Assembly: GCA_050248955.1 (NCBI GenBank)
Contig: JBFWRK010000001.1
Location: forward strand, 496,001 to 560,000
Direction of reading: 5' to 3'
Length of the DNA stretch: 64,000 nucleotides
From: JBFWRK01 sp050248955
GTDB lineage: Bacteria > Actinomycetota > Acidimicrobiia > Acidimicrobiales > Ilumatobacteraceae
The translations under genes and the position numbers were made by a program. Shown piece by piece: positions 22,827 through 32,698 of the stretch (positions within the stretch are counted from its first letter, which is position 1; each line of letters begins with the position of its first letter). Below the pieces are notes generated by a model, which was not told the DNA's origin, made no database searches, and saw nothing but the letters and a program-made list of their open reading frames with translations.

Positions 22827-24329
22827 ATGACGTCTCCTGCCGACTTCCTCGCCCGCGAGGTCCTCGTGCTCGGCGCCACCGGGTACGTGGGTGGCCGGCT
22901 GGTGTCCGAGCTGCTCGATGCAGGCCACCGCGTGCGCGTGCTCACCCGGTCGCGCGGCCGCGCCGAACGCTACGCATGGTCCGATCGGGTGCGCTCGTTC
23001 ACGGGTGACGTGCTCGAGCCCGACACCCTCGCGCCGGCCCTCGAGGGATGTGATGTCGCCTACTACCTCGTGCACTCGATCGGCACCGCGGGTGACTTCG
23101 CGACGACCGAGGCGACCGCGGCCGGCAACGTCCGCGACGCCGCCGACGCCGCTGGCCTGGAGCGGATCGTGTACCTGGGTGGCATGGGCCGCGGCGATGG
23201 CCTGTCGGCGCACCTCGCGAGCCGCCACCGGGTCGGCGAGATCCTCGCCGCCGGAAGCACACCGACCACCGAGCTGCGGGCGGCGGTGATCATCGGTTCC
23301 GGGTCGATCTCGTTCGAGATGCTCCGCTACCTGACCGAGGTGCTCCCGGCGATGATCACGCCGCGCTGGGTGCGGACGAAGTGTCAGCCGATCGCGATCC
23401 AGGACGTGTTGCACTACCTCACTGCAGTGCTCGATGATCCGACGGACGACGACCGCGTCCTCGAGATCGGCGGCCCCGACGTGGTCAGCTACGCCGAGAT
23501 GATGCAGACCTACGCCGAAGTCGCCGGTCTGCCTCGGCGGATCATCGTCCCCGTTCCGTTGCTCAGCCCGCGGCTCTCGTCGCGATGGGTCGGCCTGGTC
23601 ACCCCGCTGCCGGCGCGGATCGCGGCCCCGTTGATCGACTCGTTGCGCCACGAGGTGGTGATGACGGAACACGCGATCGACGCCCTCGTGCCGCATCAGC
23701 CGCTGTCGTTCCGGGCATCGCTCGAACTCGCGCTGCGGCACACCCGCGCAGAAGCGGTCGACACACGATGGACCGACGCCGGCTTCACCCCGGCGGACGC
23801 CATCCCCGGGGATCCCGACTGGGCTGGTGGCGCGCTGTTCGAGGATCACCAGACGGTCGAGACGGCATGTCCGCCCGACGCGCTCTATCGAGCGTTCGCC
23901 CGCATCGGCGGGGGGCACGGCTACTACGTGGCGAACTGGGCGTGGTCAGTGCGCGGGTTGGCGGACAAGCTCATCGGCGGCCCCGGGCTGCGCCGCGGCC
24001 GGCGGCACCCCGTCGACCTCCGACCGGGGGAATCGCTCGACTTCTGGCGCGTGGTCGACGTCGAGCCGGGACGGCAGCTCGTCCTCGAAGCGGAGATGAA
24101 GGTGCCCGGCAAGGCCTGGCTGACGTGGCGCATCGAGGACGCCGACACGCCGGGCAGGGTCCGGCTGCAGCAAGTGGCGTTCTTCGCTCCCAAGGGCCTG
24201 TTCGGGAGGCTCTACTGGTACACCATGCTGCCGTTCCACTGGCTCATCTTCCGGCGCATGGCCCACGCCATCGTCGACCACGGAACGCACAGCAGCGCGG
24301 CGGGACGAGCCACCGCCACCGCCTCGTAG
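22827..24329 (+). CDS. NmrA/SDR-type NAD(P)-binding protein with DUF2867 domain
   Basis: Two-domain protein of 500 residues. Residues about 10-300 form an atypical SDR Rossmann fold with LVLGATGYVGGRLVSELL as dinucleotide motif. The C-terminal 160 residues are a DUF2867/SRPBCC-like domain (GHGYYVANWAWSVRGLADKL, FWRVVDVEPGRQLVLEAEMK). This fusion is widespread in actinobacteria without an established reaction. It starts 17 nt after the anti-sigma gene and may share its transcript. An aromatic end (LYWYTMLPFHWLIF) suggests membrane association. Confidence 0.75.
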   Translation: MTSPADFLAREVLVLGATGYVGGRLVSELLDAGHRVRVLTRSRGRAERYAWSDRVRSFTGDVLEPDTLAPALEGCDVAYYLVHSIGTAGDFATTEATAAGNVRDAADAAGLERIVYLGGMGRGDGLSAHLASRHRVGEILAAGSTPTTELRAAVIIGSGSISFEMLRYLTEVLPAMITPRWVRTKCQPIAIQDVLHYLTAVLDDPTDDDRVLEIGGPDVVSYAEMMQTYAEVAGLPRRIIVPVPLLSPRLSSRWVGLVTPLPARIAAPLIDSLRHEVVMTEHAIDALVPHQPLSFRASLELALRHTRAEAVDTRWTDAGFTPADAIPGDPDWAGGALFEDHQTVETACPPDALYRAFARIGGGHGYYVANWAWSVRGLADKLIGGPGLRRGRRHPVDLRPGESLDFWRVVDVEPGRQLVLEAEMKVPGKAWLTWRIEDADTPGRVRLQQVAFFAPKGLFGRLYWYTMLPFHWLIFRRMAHAIVDHGTHSSAAGRATATAS

Positions 24330-24347
24330 CTCACCGGCCGGCGCCCG

Positions 24348-25157
24348 TCACGTTGCCTGCCACGAACGACCAGCTCGGCTGAACAGGTCGGGCTCCGGCG
24401 GTTGCAGGCAGACGATGACGAGGCGATCGACGCCGAGTGCGGCCATCCGCAACCGCTCCGGGTGCTCCGGGTCGAACAGCCCCTCGTCGAAGAAGATCGA
24501 TGCCGTCACCGTCCAGGGACGCACGCCGGCCGGGTCGGCCTCGGCGCGCGCTGCTCTGGCGGCAGCGAGCAGGTCGGGGGCGTTCGCATGTTCGGCGCGA
24601 ACGTTGATGCCGTCGCAGCGCCGCCCCGCCAGCATCGCGAGCGGCTCGCTGCTCACCCCCATGATGATCGGGGGTCGTGGATCGGCGATCGGGAAGCCTG
24701 CGTGCTCGGGGTCGCGATCGACGGACCAGAGCGCGTCGAGCAGGTCCAGCGTGTCGTCGACTGCGGCGTGCCGGTCGGCCATCAGCGGCCGGAGCGGCAA
24801 GCCGATCGCGTCGTGCTCGCGGCTCCAGGTGCTGCCCGGCGCGGCGCCGGCGCCGATGCCGAGCAGGAACCGCCCGGCGCTGATCGCCTGCACGCTCGCC
24901 GCCGCGGTGGCGAGCACACCCGGGTGCCGATTGGCCACGTTGACGACCATCGAGCCGATCCCGATGCTCGTCGTCGACGCGGCCAGCGCACCGAGCAGCG
25001 TGAAGCACTCGAGCATCCGGTCACCTTCCAGCACGGCGCCCGACAGGTGATCGAAGACCCACACCGCGCCGACGCCGGCCTCCTCCGCTGCGACCGCCGT
25101 CTCGCGCAGGTGCGACCAATCGGTGGTCGCGGCGTTCAGTTCGAGATCGAGGATCAC
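24348..25157 (-). CDS. LLM-class (F420-type) oxidoreductase
   Basis: Luciferase-like TIM-barrel protein of 269 residues, probably F420H2-dependent as is typical in actinobacteria. Features: AAEEAGVGAVWVFDHL, IGIGSMVVNVANRHPGVLA, AGRFLLGIGAGA and the C-terminal LGVDRLVIVCL. The GTG at 25157 is favoured by GATAGT (25169-25164), 6 nt upstream on the minus strand; that -10 overlaps the divergent gene's promoter. Substrate unknown. Confidence 0.8.
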   Translation of the reverse strand: MILDLELNAATTDWSHLRETAVAAEEAGVGAVWVFDHLSGAVLEGDRMLECFTLLGALAASTTSIGIGSMVVNVANRHPGVLATAAASVQAISAGRFLLGIGAGAAPGSTWSREHDAIGLPLRPLMADRHAAVDDTLDLLDALWSVDRDPEHAGFPIADPRPPIIMGVSSEPLAMLAGRRCDGINVRAEHANAPDLLAAARAARAEADPAGVRPWTVTASIFFDEGLFDPEHPERLRMAALGVDRLVIVCLQPPEPDLFSRAGRSWQAT

Positions 25158-25162
25158 GCACC

Positions 25163-25169
25163 TACTATC
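25163..25169. promoter_or_regulatory. Overlapping divergent -10 elements (LLM / deacetylase)
   Basis: TACTAT on the plus strand (25163-25168, 7 nt before the deacetylase ATG) overlaps GATAGT on the minus strand (25169-25164, 6 nt before the LLM GTG). One AT-rich step could serve two leaderless transcripts. Confidence 0.55.
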
Positions 25170-25175
25170 GCCCTC

Positions 25176-26219
<1,044 letters not shown>

Positions 26220-27026
26220 TCAGCGCTCGTCGACGAAGAGGCTCTGCACACCGCGGCCGACGCGGCCGTGCGCGTCGTACAGCGCGCTCTCGGCCATGCC
26301 CGCGCCCTTCGGCCCGTAGTGGGAGCGGCTGTCCATCCCGATCCACTCACCGACCGGTTCCCGCAGCAGGTGCACCGTGAGCTCTGGGTTGATGAACAGG
26401 TAGCGCTCGTAGGGCAGCGTGCCGGAGACACCGTTGCCGAAGTCGGCGGCGGCCAGGGCGCGTTGCACCCCGGACGGCTGCTCGCCGTCGAGCAGCGGCA
26501 CGTTCAACCTGATCCACACCTGCACGGGGCCGGGATCGAGGAAGCTGCCGCTCGCGAACCGCATGTCGCAGGCCGTGTTGTGGAAGGCGACGAGCTCGTT
26601 GTCGAACGACGGTCGCTGCACAGCGCCGATCCCCGCTTCACCGAACGGCGGCTCCGCCGCGATCGCAGGGTGTTCGGGCAACGGGACCGTTGCCGAACGG
26701 ATCCTCAACGCCCGCACCCGGGCGACCTCGACATCGTCAACGGCGCGGACGAGTCGGGCCTCGACGAGGGCCACCTTGCGCCCCGGCCGCACGACGTCGG
26801 ACAGCACCCGCAACGGCGCGAGCGGCACCGGACGCGTGAGCTCGATCGTCACGCGCGCCAGCTGCCAGTCGACACCGCCGTTCGGCGTGTGCTCGATGAC
26901 GCGAGCGAGCAACGCACCCACCGGTCCGCCGTGGCAGGCATCCGGATCCCATGGGCCGCGGCTGAGCTCGGTCGGGGTGAACGTGTCGCCGTCGGTGACG
27001 AAGAGCGCGGTCGGTCGGTTGCTCAT
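26220..27026 (-). CDS. TesB-like acyl-CoA thioesterase family protein
   Basis: Double hot-dog thioesterase-like protein of 268 residues. It has the first hot-dog with DACHGGPVGALLARVIE and a second C-terminal hot-dog ending WIGMDSRSHYGPKGAGMAESALYDAHGRVGRG, summarised here by SRSHYGPKG and ALYDAHGRVG, which is typical of actinobacterial TesB-like proteins. It probably hydrolyses acyl-CoA esters. Its stop abuts the deacetylase stop (convergent). Nothing unusual in composition. Confidence 0.8.
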   Translation of the reverse strand: MSNRPTALFVTDGDTFTPTELSRGPWDPDACHGGPVGALLARVIEHTPNGGVDWQLARVTIELTRPVPLAPLRVLSDVVRPGRKVALVEARLVRAVDDVEVARVRALRIRSATVPLPEHPAIAAEPPFGEAGIGAVQRPSFDNELVAFHNTACDMRFASGSFLDPGPVQVWIRLNVPLLDGEQPSGVQRALAAADFGNGVSGTLPYERYLFINPELTVHLLREPVGEWIGMDSRSHYGPKGAGMAESALYDAHGRVGRGVQSLFVDER

Positions 27027-27080
27027 CCGGGGAGTCTGGGCGAACGGGCGTCCCGCAGACCAACCAGTTCGTCGTGGACG

Positions 27081-27987
27081 TCAGGTCTGCATCGGCAGCA
27101 GTGCATGGGCCGCTTCACCGAGGTGCGCCAGCCAGGCCTCGGGAGTCGGCGGTTCGACGATCGGCAGCACGACGAACTTGGTCGTGCCCACATCCACGAA
27201 TCGACGGATCTGGTCCTGCAGCGCGTCCCAGCCCTGCGGCACGAGCTCGAGCGGATCGCCTGTCCGGTCGTCGGGCGGCGAGGCCGCTGAGCAGGCCGTC
27301 GGGCACCGGCCCGAGCGCGTAGGGGATGAGGACGCCGAAGTGCTCGGGGTCCACCGCCCGTTCGTGCTCGACTGCGACCTGCTCGATCACGACGCGTCCG
27401 CGCTCGGCATCGGCCGGAGTGACGAACGACGGGAGCCATCCGTCGGCGAGGCGGCCGACTCGCTTCAGCTCCGATGCCGCGATGCCGCCGAGCCAGACGT
27501 CCGGCGGTGACTGGTGCGGTTTGGGGAGCACGCGCAAGCCTCGGTAGTGGAAGCGCGGCCCGTCGTGGTCGACGACGTCCTCCGTCCAGCACGCCCGGAC
27601 GATCGCGAGCAGCTCGTCGAACATCTTCGCCCGCTCGCCGCGCTCGACGCCGAACGCCTGCTGCTCGTGGGGGTCGGCGATGCCGAGACCGAACGCAGGC
27701 AGGAGCCGCCCACCCGACAGGCGGTCGAGCGTCGCCAGCTCCTTCGCCAGCACGACCGGGTTGCGCCCCGGCAGGACGAGCACGCTCATGCCGAGCTTCA
27801 GGCGCTTCGTGCGGCCGGCGGCGTAGGCCAGGCCGACCACGGGATCGGGTGCCTCGGCCCCGAGCCGTTCGGAGAGCCAGAGGCTGTCGAAGCGGAGCTC
27901 CTCGAGCGCGTCGACCACGACGCCGAAGCCGTCGTCGTTGACGCTCGTACGGACGCCGAAGCCGTAGCCGATTCGCACCTTTGCCAT
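27081..27987 (-). pseudogene. LLM-class (F420-type) oxidoreductase, frameshifted
   Basis: From the ATG at 27987 (MAKVRIGYGFG) the protein reads as a normal LLM oxidoreductase (SLWLSERLG, LKLGMSVLVLPGRNP, LLPAFGLGI) for about 237 residues. At GGG 27273-27275 the frame breaks. Dropping one G restores a conserved C terminus (DPLELVPQGWDALQDQIRR, FVVLPIVEPPTPEAW) to a TGA at 27083-27081, giving a family-sized protein of about 301 residues. The unshifted frame continues into unrelated Arg/Ala-rich sequence. A one-base insertion in a CCC run, or a sequencing error, explains this. Confidence 0.8.
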
Positions 27988-27990
27988 CAG

Positions 27991-28048
27991 CCGAGCCTCG
28001 CACAGCTCGGCGGGCACCGGCGGCCGAGCCTCGTACGGCTCGGCGGGC
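27991..28048. repeat. 25-bp direct repeat upstream of the frameshifted LLM gene
   Basis: Two 25-bp copies (27991-28015 and 28024-28048) at 33-bp period differ at two bases. Each copy is itself a small hairpin (CCGAGCC...GGCTCGG in the second copy). They sit between the 82-residue membrane protein gene and the LLM start. Confidence 0.75.
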
Positions 28049-28069
28049 CGCCTGGCCCGGGGGGTGTGG

Positions 28070-28318
28070 TCAGGCGACCCGAGGTCCGGAGGACTCGAGG
28101 TGACGCACCCTGGCCGGGTGCAGTCGTGCGGCGGGCTGACGCCAGCCGATGATGGAGGCCGCGACGACCGTGCCGAACACGATCGGTGCCTCGTTGACGC
28201 CGATGAACCAACTGAGCGCGAGCGCAACGGTCACCGCGACGGTACTGACGAGCAGAGCGAGCTCGAAGGTGGTACGCCACGCAGGCGCTGTGCTGGAGGT
28301 CGGCGTGCTCGTCATCAT
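28070..28318 (-). CDS. Small two-segment membrane protein, unknown function
   Basis: An 82-residue protein with two hydrophobic segments (FELALLVSTVAVTVALALSW and EAPIVFGTVVAASIIGW) and a basic C-terminal tail. No family is recognised. The ATG at 28318 (or the next codon, 28315) is followed by a Thr/Ser-rich N terminus. An AT-rich TTATACA stretch just before the start may hold the promoter. It is upstream of the frameshifted LLM gene on the same strand. Confidence 0.5.
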   Translation of the reverse strand: MMTSTPTSSTAPAWRTTFELALLVSTVAVTVALALSWFIGVNEAPIVFGTVVAASIIGWRQPAARLHPARVRHLESSGPRVA

Positions 28319-28413
28319 GTGTATAAGACGTCGCAGAGGGCTCTCTGATTCAGCGCGCGGCCACTTCTTCATCGAATCGGAATGAAACGGCGCCGCCTCG
28401 TAACGTCGTCGCC

Positions 28414-29190
28414 ATGTCACATGAGTCATTCGACCCACTCGCGTCGTTCGGTCTCGCCGGTCAGGTCGCCGTCGTGACCGGCGCGTCGTCCGGTTTGGGC
28501 GGCCGGTTCGCACGGGTGCTCCACGCCGCGGGCGCATCGGTCGTGCTCGCGGCGCGTCGGCGCGAGCGGCTCGAAGCGCTCGCCGAGGTGCTGCCGGGCT
28601 CGCTGCCCGTCGTCGCCGACCTGTCCGTGCCGGAGGACCGGGAGCGGGTCATCGCCGAGACGGTCGAGCACTTCGGTGGCGTCCAGGTGCTCGTCAACAA
28701 CGCCGGAGTCGCCCGTCCGGTCGCCGTCGAGGACGAGGACCTCGACACGTTCCGGGATGCGATGGAGCTCAACGTGACCGCGATCTGGCACCTGTCGAAG
28801 CTCGCCGGCGTGCACATGACCGCCGCCGGATACGGGAGCATCGTCAACATCGCGTCGATGCTCGGCCACGTCGGCTCGTCCCCGGTCAAGCAAGCGCACT
28901 ACTGCGCGAGCAAGGGCGCGGTCGTCAACCTCACCCGCGAGCTCGGGCTGCAGTGGGCGCGCAAGGGCGTGCGTGTCAACGCGCTCTGCCCTGGCTGGTT
29001 CCAGAGCGAGATGACGGCGGGCATGGAGAGCGACGAGAGCAGCCAGCGGTTCATCCAGCGGAACTCACCGATCCCGCGCATGGGCGAGGAGCACGAGCTC
29101 GACGGTGCCCTCCTGCTCCTCGCCAGCCGCGCGAGCACGTTCATCACCGGGCAGAGCATCATCGTCGACGGCGGCTGGACGGCGAGGTAG
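28414..29190 (+). CDS. SDR family oxidoreductase
   Basis: Classical short-chain dehydrogenase of 258 residues. The cofactor motif is TGASSGLGGRF, then VLVNNAGVARP, the catalytic Ser in NIASMLG, the YCASK Tyr-Lys pair, and NALCPGWFQSEM. GQSIIVDGGWTA closes the family C terminus. TAACGT at 28401-28406 lies 7 nt before the ATG (leaderless). It probably reduces or oxidises an alcohol/ketone; cofactor preference is not assigned. Confidence 0.88.
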   Translation: MSHESFDPLASFGLAGQVAVVTGASSGLGGRFARVLHAAGASVVLAARRRERLEALAEVLPGSLPVVADLSVPEDRERVIAETVEHFGGVQVLVNNAGVARPVAVEDEDLDTFRDAMELNVTAIWHLSKLAGVHMTAAGYGSIVNIASMLGHVGSSPVKQAHYCASKGAVVNLTRELGLQWARKGVRVNALCPGWFQSEMTAGMESDESSQRFIQRNSPIPRMGEEHELDGALLLLASRASTFITGQSIIVDGGWTAR

Positions 29191-29239
29191 CCTGGCGAAG
29201 CAGCTCGGCGACGTGGCTCGGCGCCCCTCGTCGCTGCGG

Positions 29240-29893
29240 TCAGGGCGGGGTGGTGATCACGAGCTCGCCGTCGCCCGCCAGCTGCTTGCGGCTGTTCACG
29301 TGCTTCAGCCGGCCGGCGAGCTTGGCGGTCGTGTCCCAGAACCAGCGTTGGACGGGACGGTCCGCGGCGTCGAGCGCGGCCGTCGCGGTCGCCCCGCCGA
29401 CCCACGCCCTGAGGAGCCGGCGGAACTCGCTCAGCCCGGTCGTGTTCTTCTCGAGCGCGCCGATCACGGTCGAGAACCCGGCGTCGAGGAACGGTTGTGC
29501 ATGGGTCGCCCCGAAGCAGGCACTCGAGTAGAGCAGCCGGAGCTTCGGTGACGCGCCGGCCGCACGGAGCTGCGCGGCGAGATCCGCCGCAGTCCGCACG
29601 TCGGTGGTGCTGAACTGGAGCCTGCCGTTGAGGCCGTGGACCACGAGGATCACGTCCACGACGTCGACGTCCTCGTCTGACGCCAGTCGGTCGATCTCGC
29701 GGACGAAGGCGTCGCCGGTCAGGGCCGCACCACTGAGGAGCACGACCTGGCCGTAGCCCGGGGCGAGGATCTGCTTCGCTTCCCGAGCGCCCCCGAGCTC
29801 GAGGCCGCGGTACAGCCACTTCAGCTTCTCGATGCCACCGTCGCTCAGACGGAGGGCGATCAGGGCGGCTCGGCGGTCACGGTCGATGCTCAC
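29240..29893 (-). CDS. CHAT-like (caspase-fold, clan CD) protein
   Basis: A 217-residue protein with no annotated family obvious by name but with a CHAT/caspase-type pattern. A hydrophobic strand ends in VVHG (His86-Gly87), a second strand ends in LYSSACFGATHA (Cys126), then come AGFSTVIGALEKN, a helix, and GGATATAALDAAD. These match the His-Gly and Ala-Cys dyad and the C-terminal helix order of CHAT domains. It lacks TPR or other fused domains. The GTG start is 4 nt after the amidase stop, so the two form an operon. Peptidase activity is an inference. Confidence 0.55.
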   Translation of the reverse strand: MSIDRDRRAALIALRLSDGGIEKLKWLYRGLELGGAREAKQILAPGYGQVVLLSGAALTGDAFVREIDRLASDEDVDVVDVILVVHGLNGRLQFSTTDVRTAADLAAQLRAAGASPKLRLLYSSACFGATHAQPFLDAGFSTVIGALEKNTTGLSEFRRLLRAWVGGATATAALDAADRPVQRWFWDTTAKLAGRLKHVNSRKQLAGDGELVITTPP

Positions 29894-29897
29894 GACG

Positions 29898-31361
29898 TCA
29901 GGCCGCCGTGCTCGCGGCGTGCGAACCAGCGGTGGGCCGCCGTTGCTCCCAACCGACGACCGCTTCGAGCTGTGCGGCGACCCGTAGCAGCACGTCCTCG
30001 CGCCCGTAGCCGGCCACGAGCTGGATGCCGACCGGCAGGCCGTCCGGGGTCCAATGCGTGGGCAGGCTGATCGCCGGTTGTCCCGTCGTGTTGAACGGCG
30101 GTGTGAACACGGCGAGCTGGCCGGCTTTCACGAACGGCGCGTACGGGTCGTCAGCGTTCTGGGCCATCTCGCCGAGCTCCGGCGGCACGCCGGCGAGCGT
30201 CGGTGTGAGAAGGAGGTCCCAGCCGTCCGCCCACCACTGCTGGACAGCCCGCCGGTACGCCGCGATCGCGGCTTGGGCGGCGACGTACTCGTCCGCCGTG
30301 AGCTCCTTCGCCCGCTCCGCCAGTGCCCACGTGAGCGGTTCGACTTCGCCCGGACGGACCGGCCGGCCGAGCCACCGCTCGACGGTCAGCACGCCGGCCC
30401 GCGTCTGCGCGGCCCAGAGCGCACCGAAGGCTCCCATCAGCGACTCGTCCTGGAGCGCCGCCGGCTCGCCCTCCTCGACGTGATGGCCGAGCTCGGCGAG
30501 CATCGCCGCGGCGTCCGTCACCGCCACCTGGCACTCGGGATGGACGGAGTAGCGCCGCGAGCTCGTCAGGAACCCGATCCGGAGCGCGCCCGCCGGCGCG
30601 CCGACCTCGTCGATGTAGGGGCGCGTCGGCGCAGGCGCGACGATCGTGTCGCCGACGCCTGGGCCGTGGGTCGCGTCGAGGAGACCTGCCGTGTCGCGGA
30701 CGGTCCGCGTCACGACGTGCTCGACACCGAGCGCGGTCTCGGACCGGAACGGCCCGAGCGACATCCGCCCCTGGCTCACCTTCAGCCCGACGAGTCCGCA
30801 GCACGACGCCGGGATGCGGATCGATCCTCCGCCGTCCGAGGCGTGCGAGGCCGGCACCATGCCGCTCGCCACGGCGCTGGCGGAACCGCCGCTCGACCCA
30901 CCGGGTGAGCGAGCGGGCGCCCACGGGTTCCGGGTCGCGCCGAAGGCGAGCGGCTCCGTCGTGGGCAGGATGCCGAGCTCCGGCGTGTTCGTGCGGCCGA
31001 CGATGAGCAGACCCGCCTGCCGGTACCTGGCGACGAGCGTCGTGTCCTGCGTTGCCGTGTGGTTCGCGTCGAGCAGGGCGCGCACGCCGTTCGTGAAGCG
31101 GTCCCCCTTGCTCATCGCCCACAGGTCCTTGATCGTGAACGGCACGCCGCGGAACGGTCCCGTCGGAAGCTCGGGATCGTCGGCGCCGGCGAGCGCCTTC
31201 TCGAACGTCATGGTGACGACGGCGTTCAGCGCCGGGTTCAGCTCTTCGATGCGTTCGATCGCGGCGGCGACCAGTTCCCGAGGGTGGACGGCCCCGGAGC
31301 GGACCAGCTCCGCCTGTCCGGTCGCGTCGATCCACCGGGTCTCTTCCGCGAAAGGCGTCAT
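29898..31361 (-). CDS. Amidase signature family enzyme
   Basis: Amidase of 487 residues with the Ser-cisSer-Lys triad region. Lys is in FTIKDLWAM, the Ser-rich loop is SPGGSSGGSASAVASGMVP, and the nucleophile Ser lies in SDGGGSIRIPASCCGLVGLK. The C terminus has AISLPTHWTPDGLPVGIQLV. Possible substrates include small amides or 6-aminohexanoate-like oligomers; none can be chosen. The stop lies 4 nt before the CHAT-like gene, so both are probably co-transcribed. Confidence 0.88.
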   Translation of the reverse strand: MTPFAEETRWIDATGQAELVRSGAVHPRELVAAAIERIEELNPALNAVVTMTFEKALAGADDPELPTGPFRGVPFTIKDLWAMSKGDRFTNGVRALLDANHTATQDTTLVARYRQAGLLIVGRTNTPELGILPTTEPLAFGATRNPWAPARSPGGSSGGSASAVASGMVPASHASDGGGSIRIPASCCGLVGLKVSQGRMSLGPFRSETALGVEHVVTRTVRDTAGLLDATHGPGVGDTIVAPAPTRPYIDEVGAPAGALRIGFLTSSRRYSVHPECQVAVTDAAAMLAELGHHVEEGEPAALQDESLMGAFGALWAAQTRAGVLTVERWLGRPVRPGEVEPLTWALAERAKELTADEYVAAQAAIAAYRRAVQQWWADGWDLLLTPTLAGVPPELGEMAQNADDPYAPFVKAGQLAVFTPPFNTTGQPAISLPTHWTPDGLPVGIQLVAGYGREDVLLRVAAQLEAVVGWEQRRPTAGSHAASTAA

Positions 31362-31423
31362 GTCGCGATGCTCGCACGTATCGGATTGGCCGAGTGCCAG
31401 CGGCTGACTAGCGTCCGTCCGCC

Positions 31424-32698
31424 GTGAGGGACGACACCGACCACCCGCTCGTCACCACGACGAGGGCACCGTCGTTGTTCCACGTGATGTCCGATCGCTC
31501 CGTCCGCCGGCTGATCCTCGCGGAGTTCGCGTTCTCGGCGGGCGTGTTCCTCCAGGCTGCGGTGCTCGGCAAACAGGTCTACGACATCACCGGCCGCGAG
31601 CTGGACCTCGGGCTGCTCGGCCTGGCGGAGTTCCTGCCCGCCGCCGTGCTCGTGCTCGTGACGGGTGCCGTCGCCGACCGCTTCGACCGCCGGCGGGTCG
31701 CCGCGATCGGCTTGTTCGGCGAGCTACTGTGCTCGCTCGGGTTGCTGTTCTACGCCCGCTCCGAACCGACCGCGGTGTGGCCGATCTTCGTGATCTCCGT
31801 GCTGTTCGGCGCGAGCCGCTCGTTCATCGCCCCCGCCGCTCGCGCCCTACCGCCGATGGTCGCACCGGACGGCGCGCTGCCCCGGGTGATCGCGCTCAAC
31901 TCGGGCACGTGGACCGCGGCGATCATCGTCGGGCCGGCGGCGTCGGGGATCCTCTACTCGATCGACGCGTGGGTCGCCTACGCCGTGTCGGCGACCTTGA
32001 TCGCGGCGGGCATGGTCGGTGTCTGGGGGCTGCCGGTCCGTCGCTGGCCGACTCCGCCGGACCCCGACGAACGGCCGTCGTTGCACAGTGCGCTGGAAGG
32101 GCTTCGATTCATCCGCCGCACACCGATCCTGCTGGCGGCGATCTCGCTCGATCTCTTCGCCGTGCTGTTCGGCGGCGCGATCGCGCTGCTGCCGGCGATC
32201 GCCGAGGATCGGCTCGGCGTCGGCGACGTCGCCTACGGGTGGTTGCGCGCGGCGGCCGGGATCGGCGCCGCGGCGATGGCGGCATGGCTCGCCATGCGAC
32301 CGATCACGCGGCACGTCGGTGTGAAGCTGATGGTCGCGGTGGCGGTGTTCGGAGTGGGGACGCTCGTGCTCGGCGCGACGACGAGCTACGTCATCGCCTT
32401 CGCCGCGATCGTCGCGTTGAGCGCGGCCGACATGATCAGCGTCTTCATCCGCTCGACGCTCGTCCCGCTCGTCACCCCGGACGAGAAACGTGGCCGCGTC
32501 CTCGCCGTGGAGAACGTCTTCATCGGCGCGTCGAACGAGCTCGGTGCGTTCGAGAGCGGCGTCGTCGCGTCCGCCGTCGGCACGCCCGTCGCGGTCGTCA
32601 GTGGCGGCGTCGGCACGCTCATCGTGGCGGTGATCTGGATCTTCCGCTTCCCCGCCCTCCGCCGCGTCGATCGCTTCGACGACATCACGGTCGAGTGA
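31424..32698 (+). CDS. MFS transporter
   Basis: MFS protein of 424 residues with 12 predicted membrane segments, of the MFS_3/enterobactin-exporter-like group. Motif A appears as TGAVADRFDRRRV, and SRSFIAPAARALPPMV is the usual fourth-helix region. The C-terminal half includes STLVPLVTPDEKRGRVLAVENVFIG, here noted by PDEKRGRVLA. The GTG at 31424 has TAGCGT 9 nt upstream (31409-31414). It overlaps the convergent regulator gene by 14 nt. Substrate unknown. Confidence 0.82.
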   Translation: MRDDTDHPLVTTTRAPSLFHVMSDRSVRRLILAEFAFSAGVFLQAAVLGKQVYDITGRELDLGLLGLAEFLPAAVLVLVTGAVADRFDRRRVAAIGLFGELLCSLGLLFYARSEPTAVWPIFVISVLFGASRSFIAPAARALPPMVAPDGALPRVIALNSGTWTAAIIVGPAASGILYSIDAWVAYAVSATLIAAGMVGVWGLPVRRWPTPPDPDERPSLHSALEGLRFIRRTPILLAAISLDLFAVLFGGAIALLPAIAEDRLGVGDVAYGWLRAAAGIGAAAMAAWLAMRPITRHVGVKLMVAVAVFGVGTLVLGATTSYVIAFAAIVALSAADMISVFIRSTLVPLVTPDEKRGRVLAVENVFIGASNELGAFESGVVASAVGTPVAVVSGGVGTLIVAVIWIFRFPALRRVDRFDDITVE

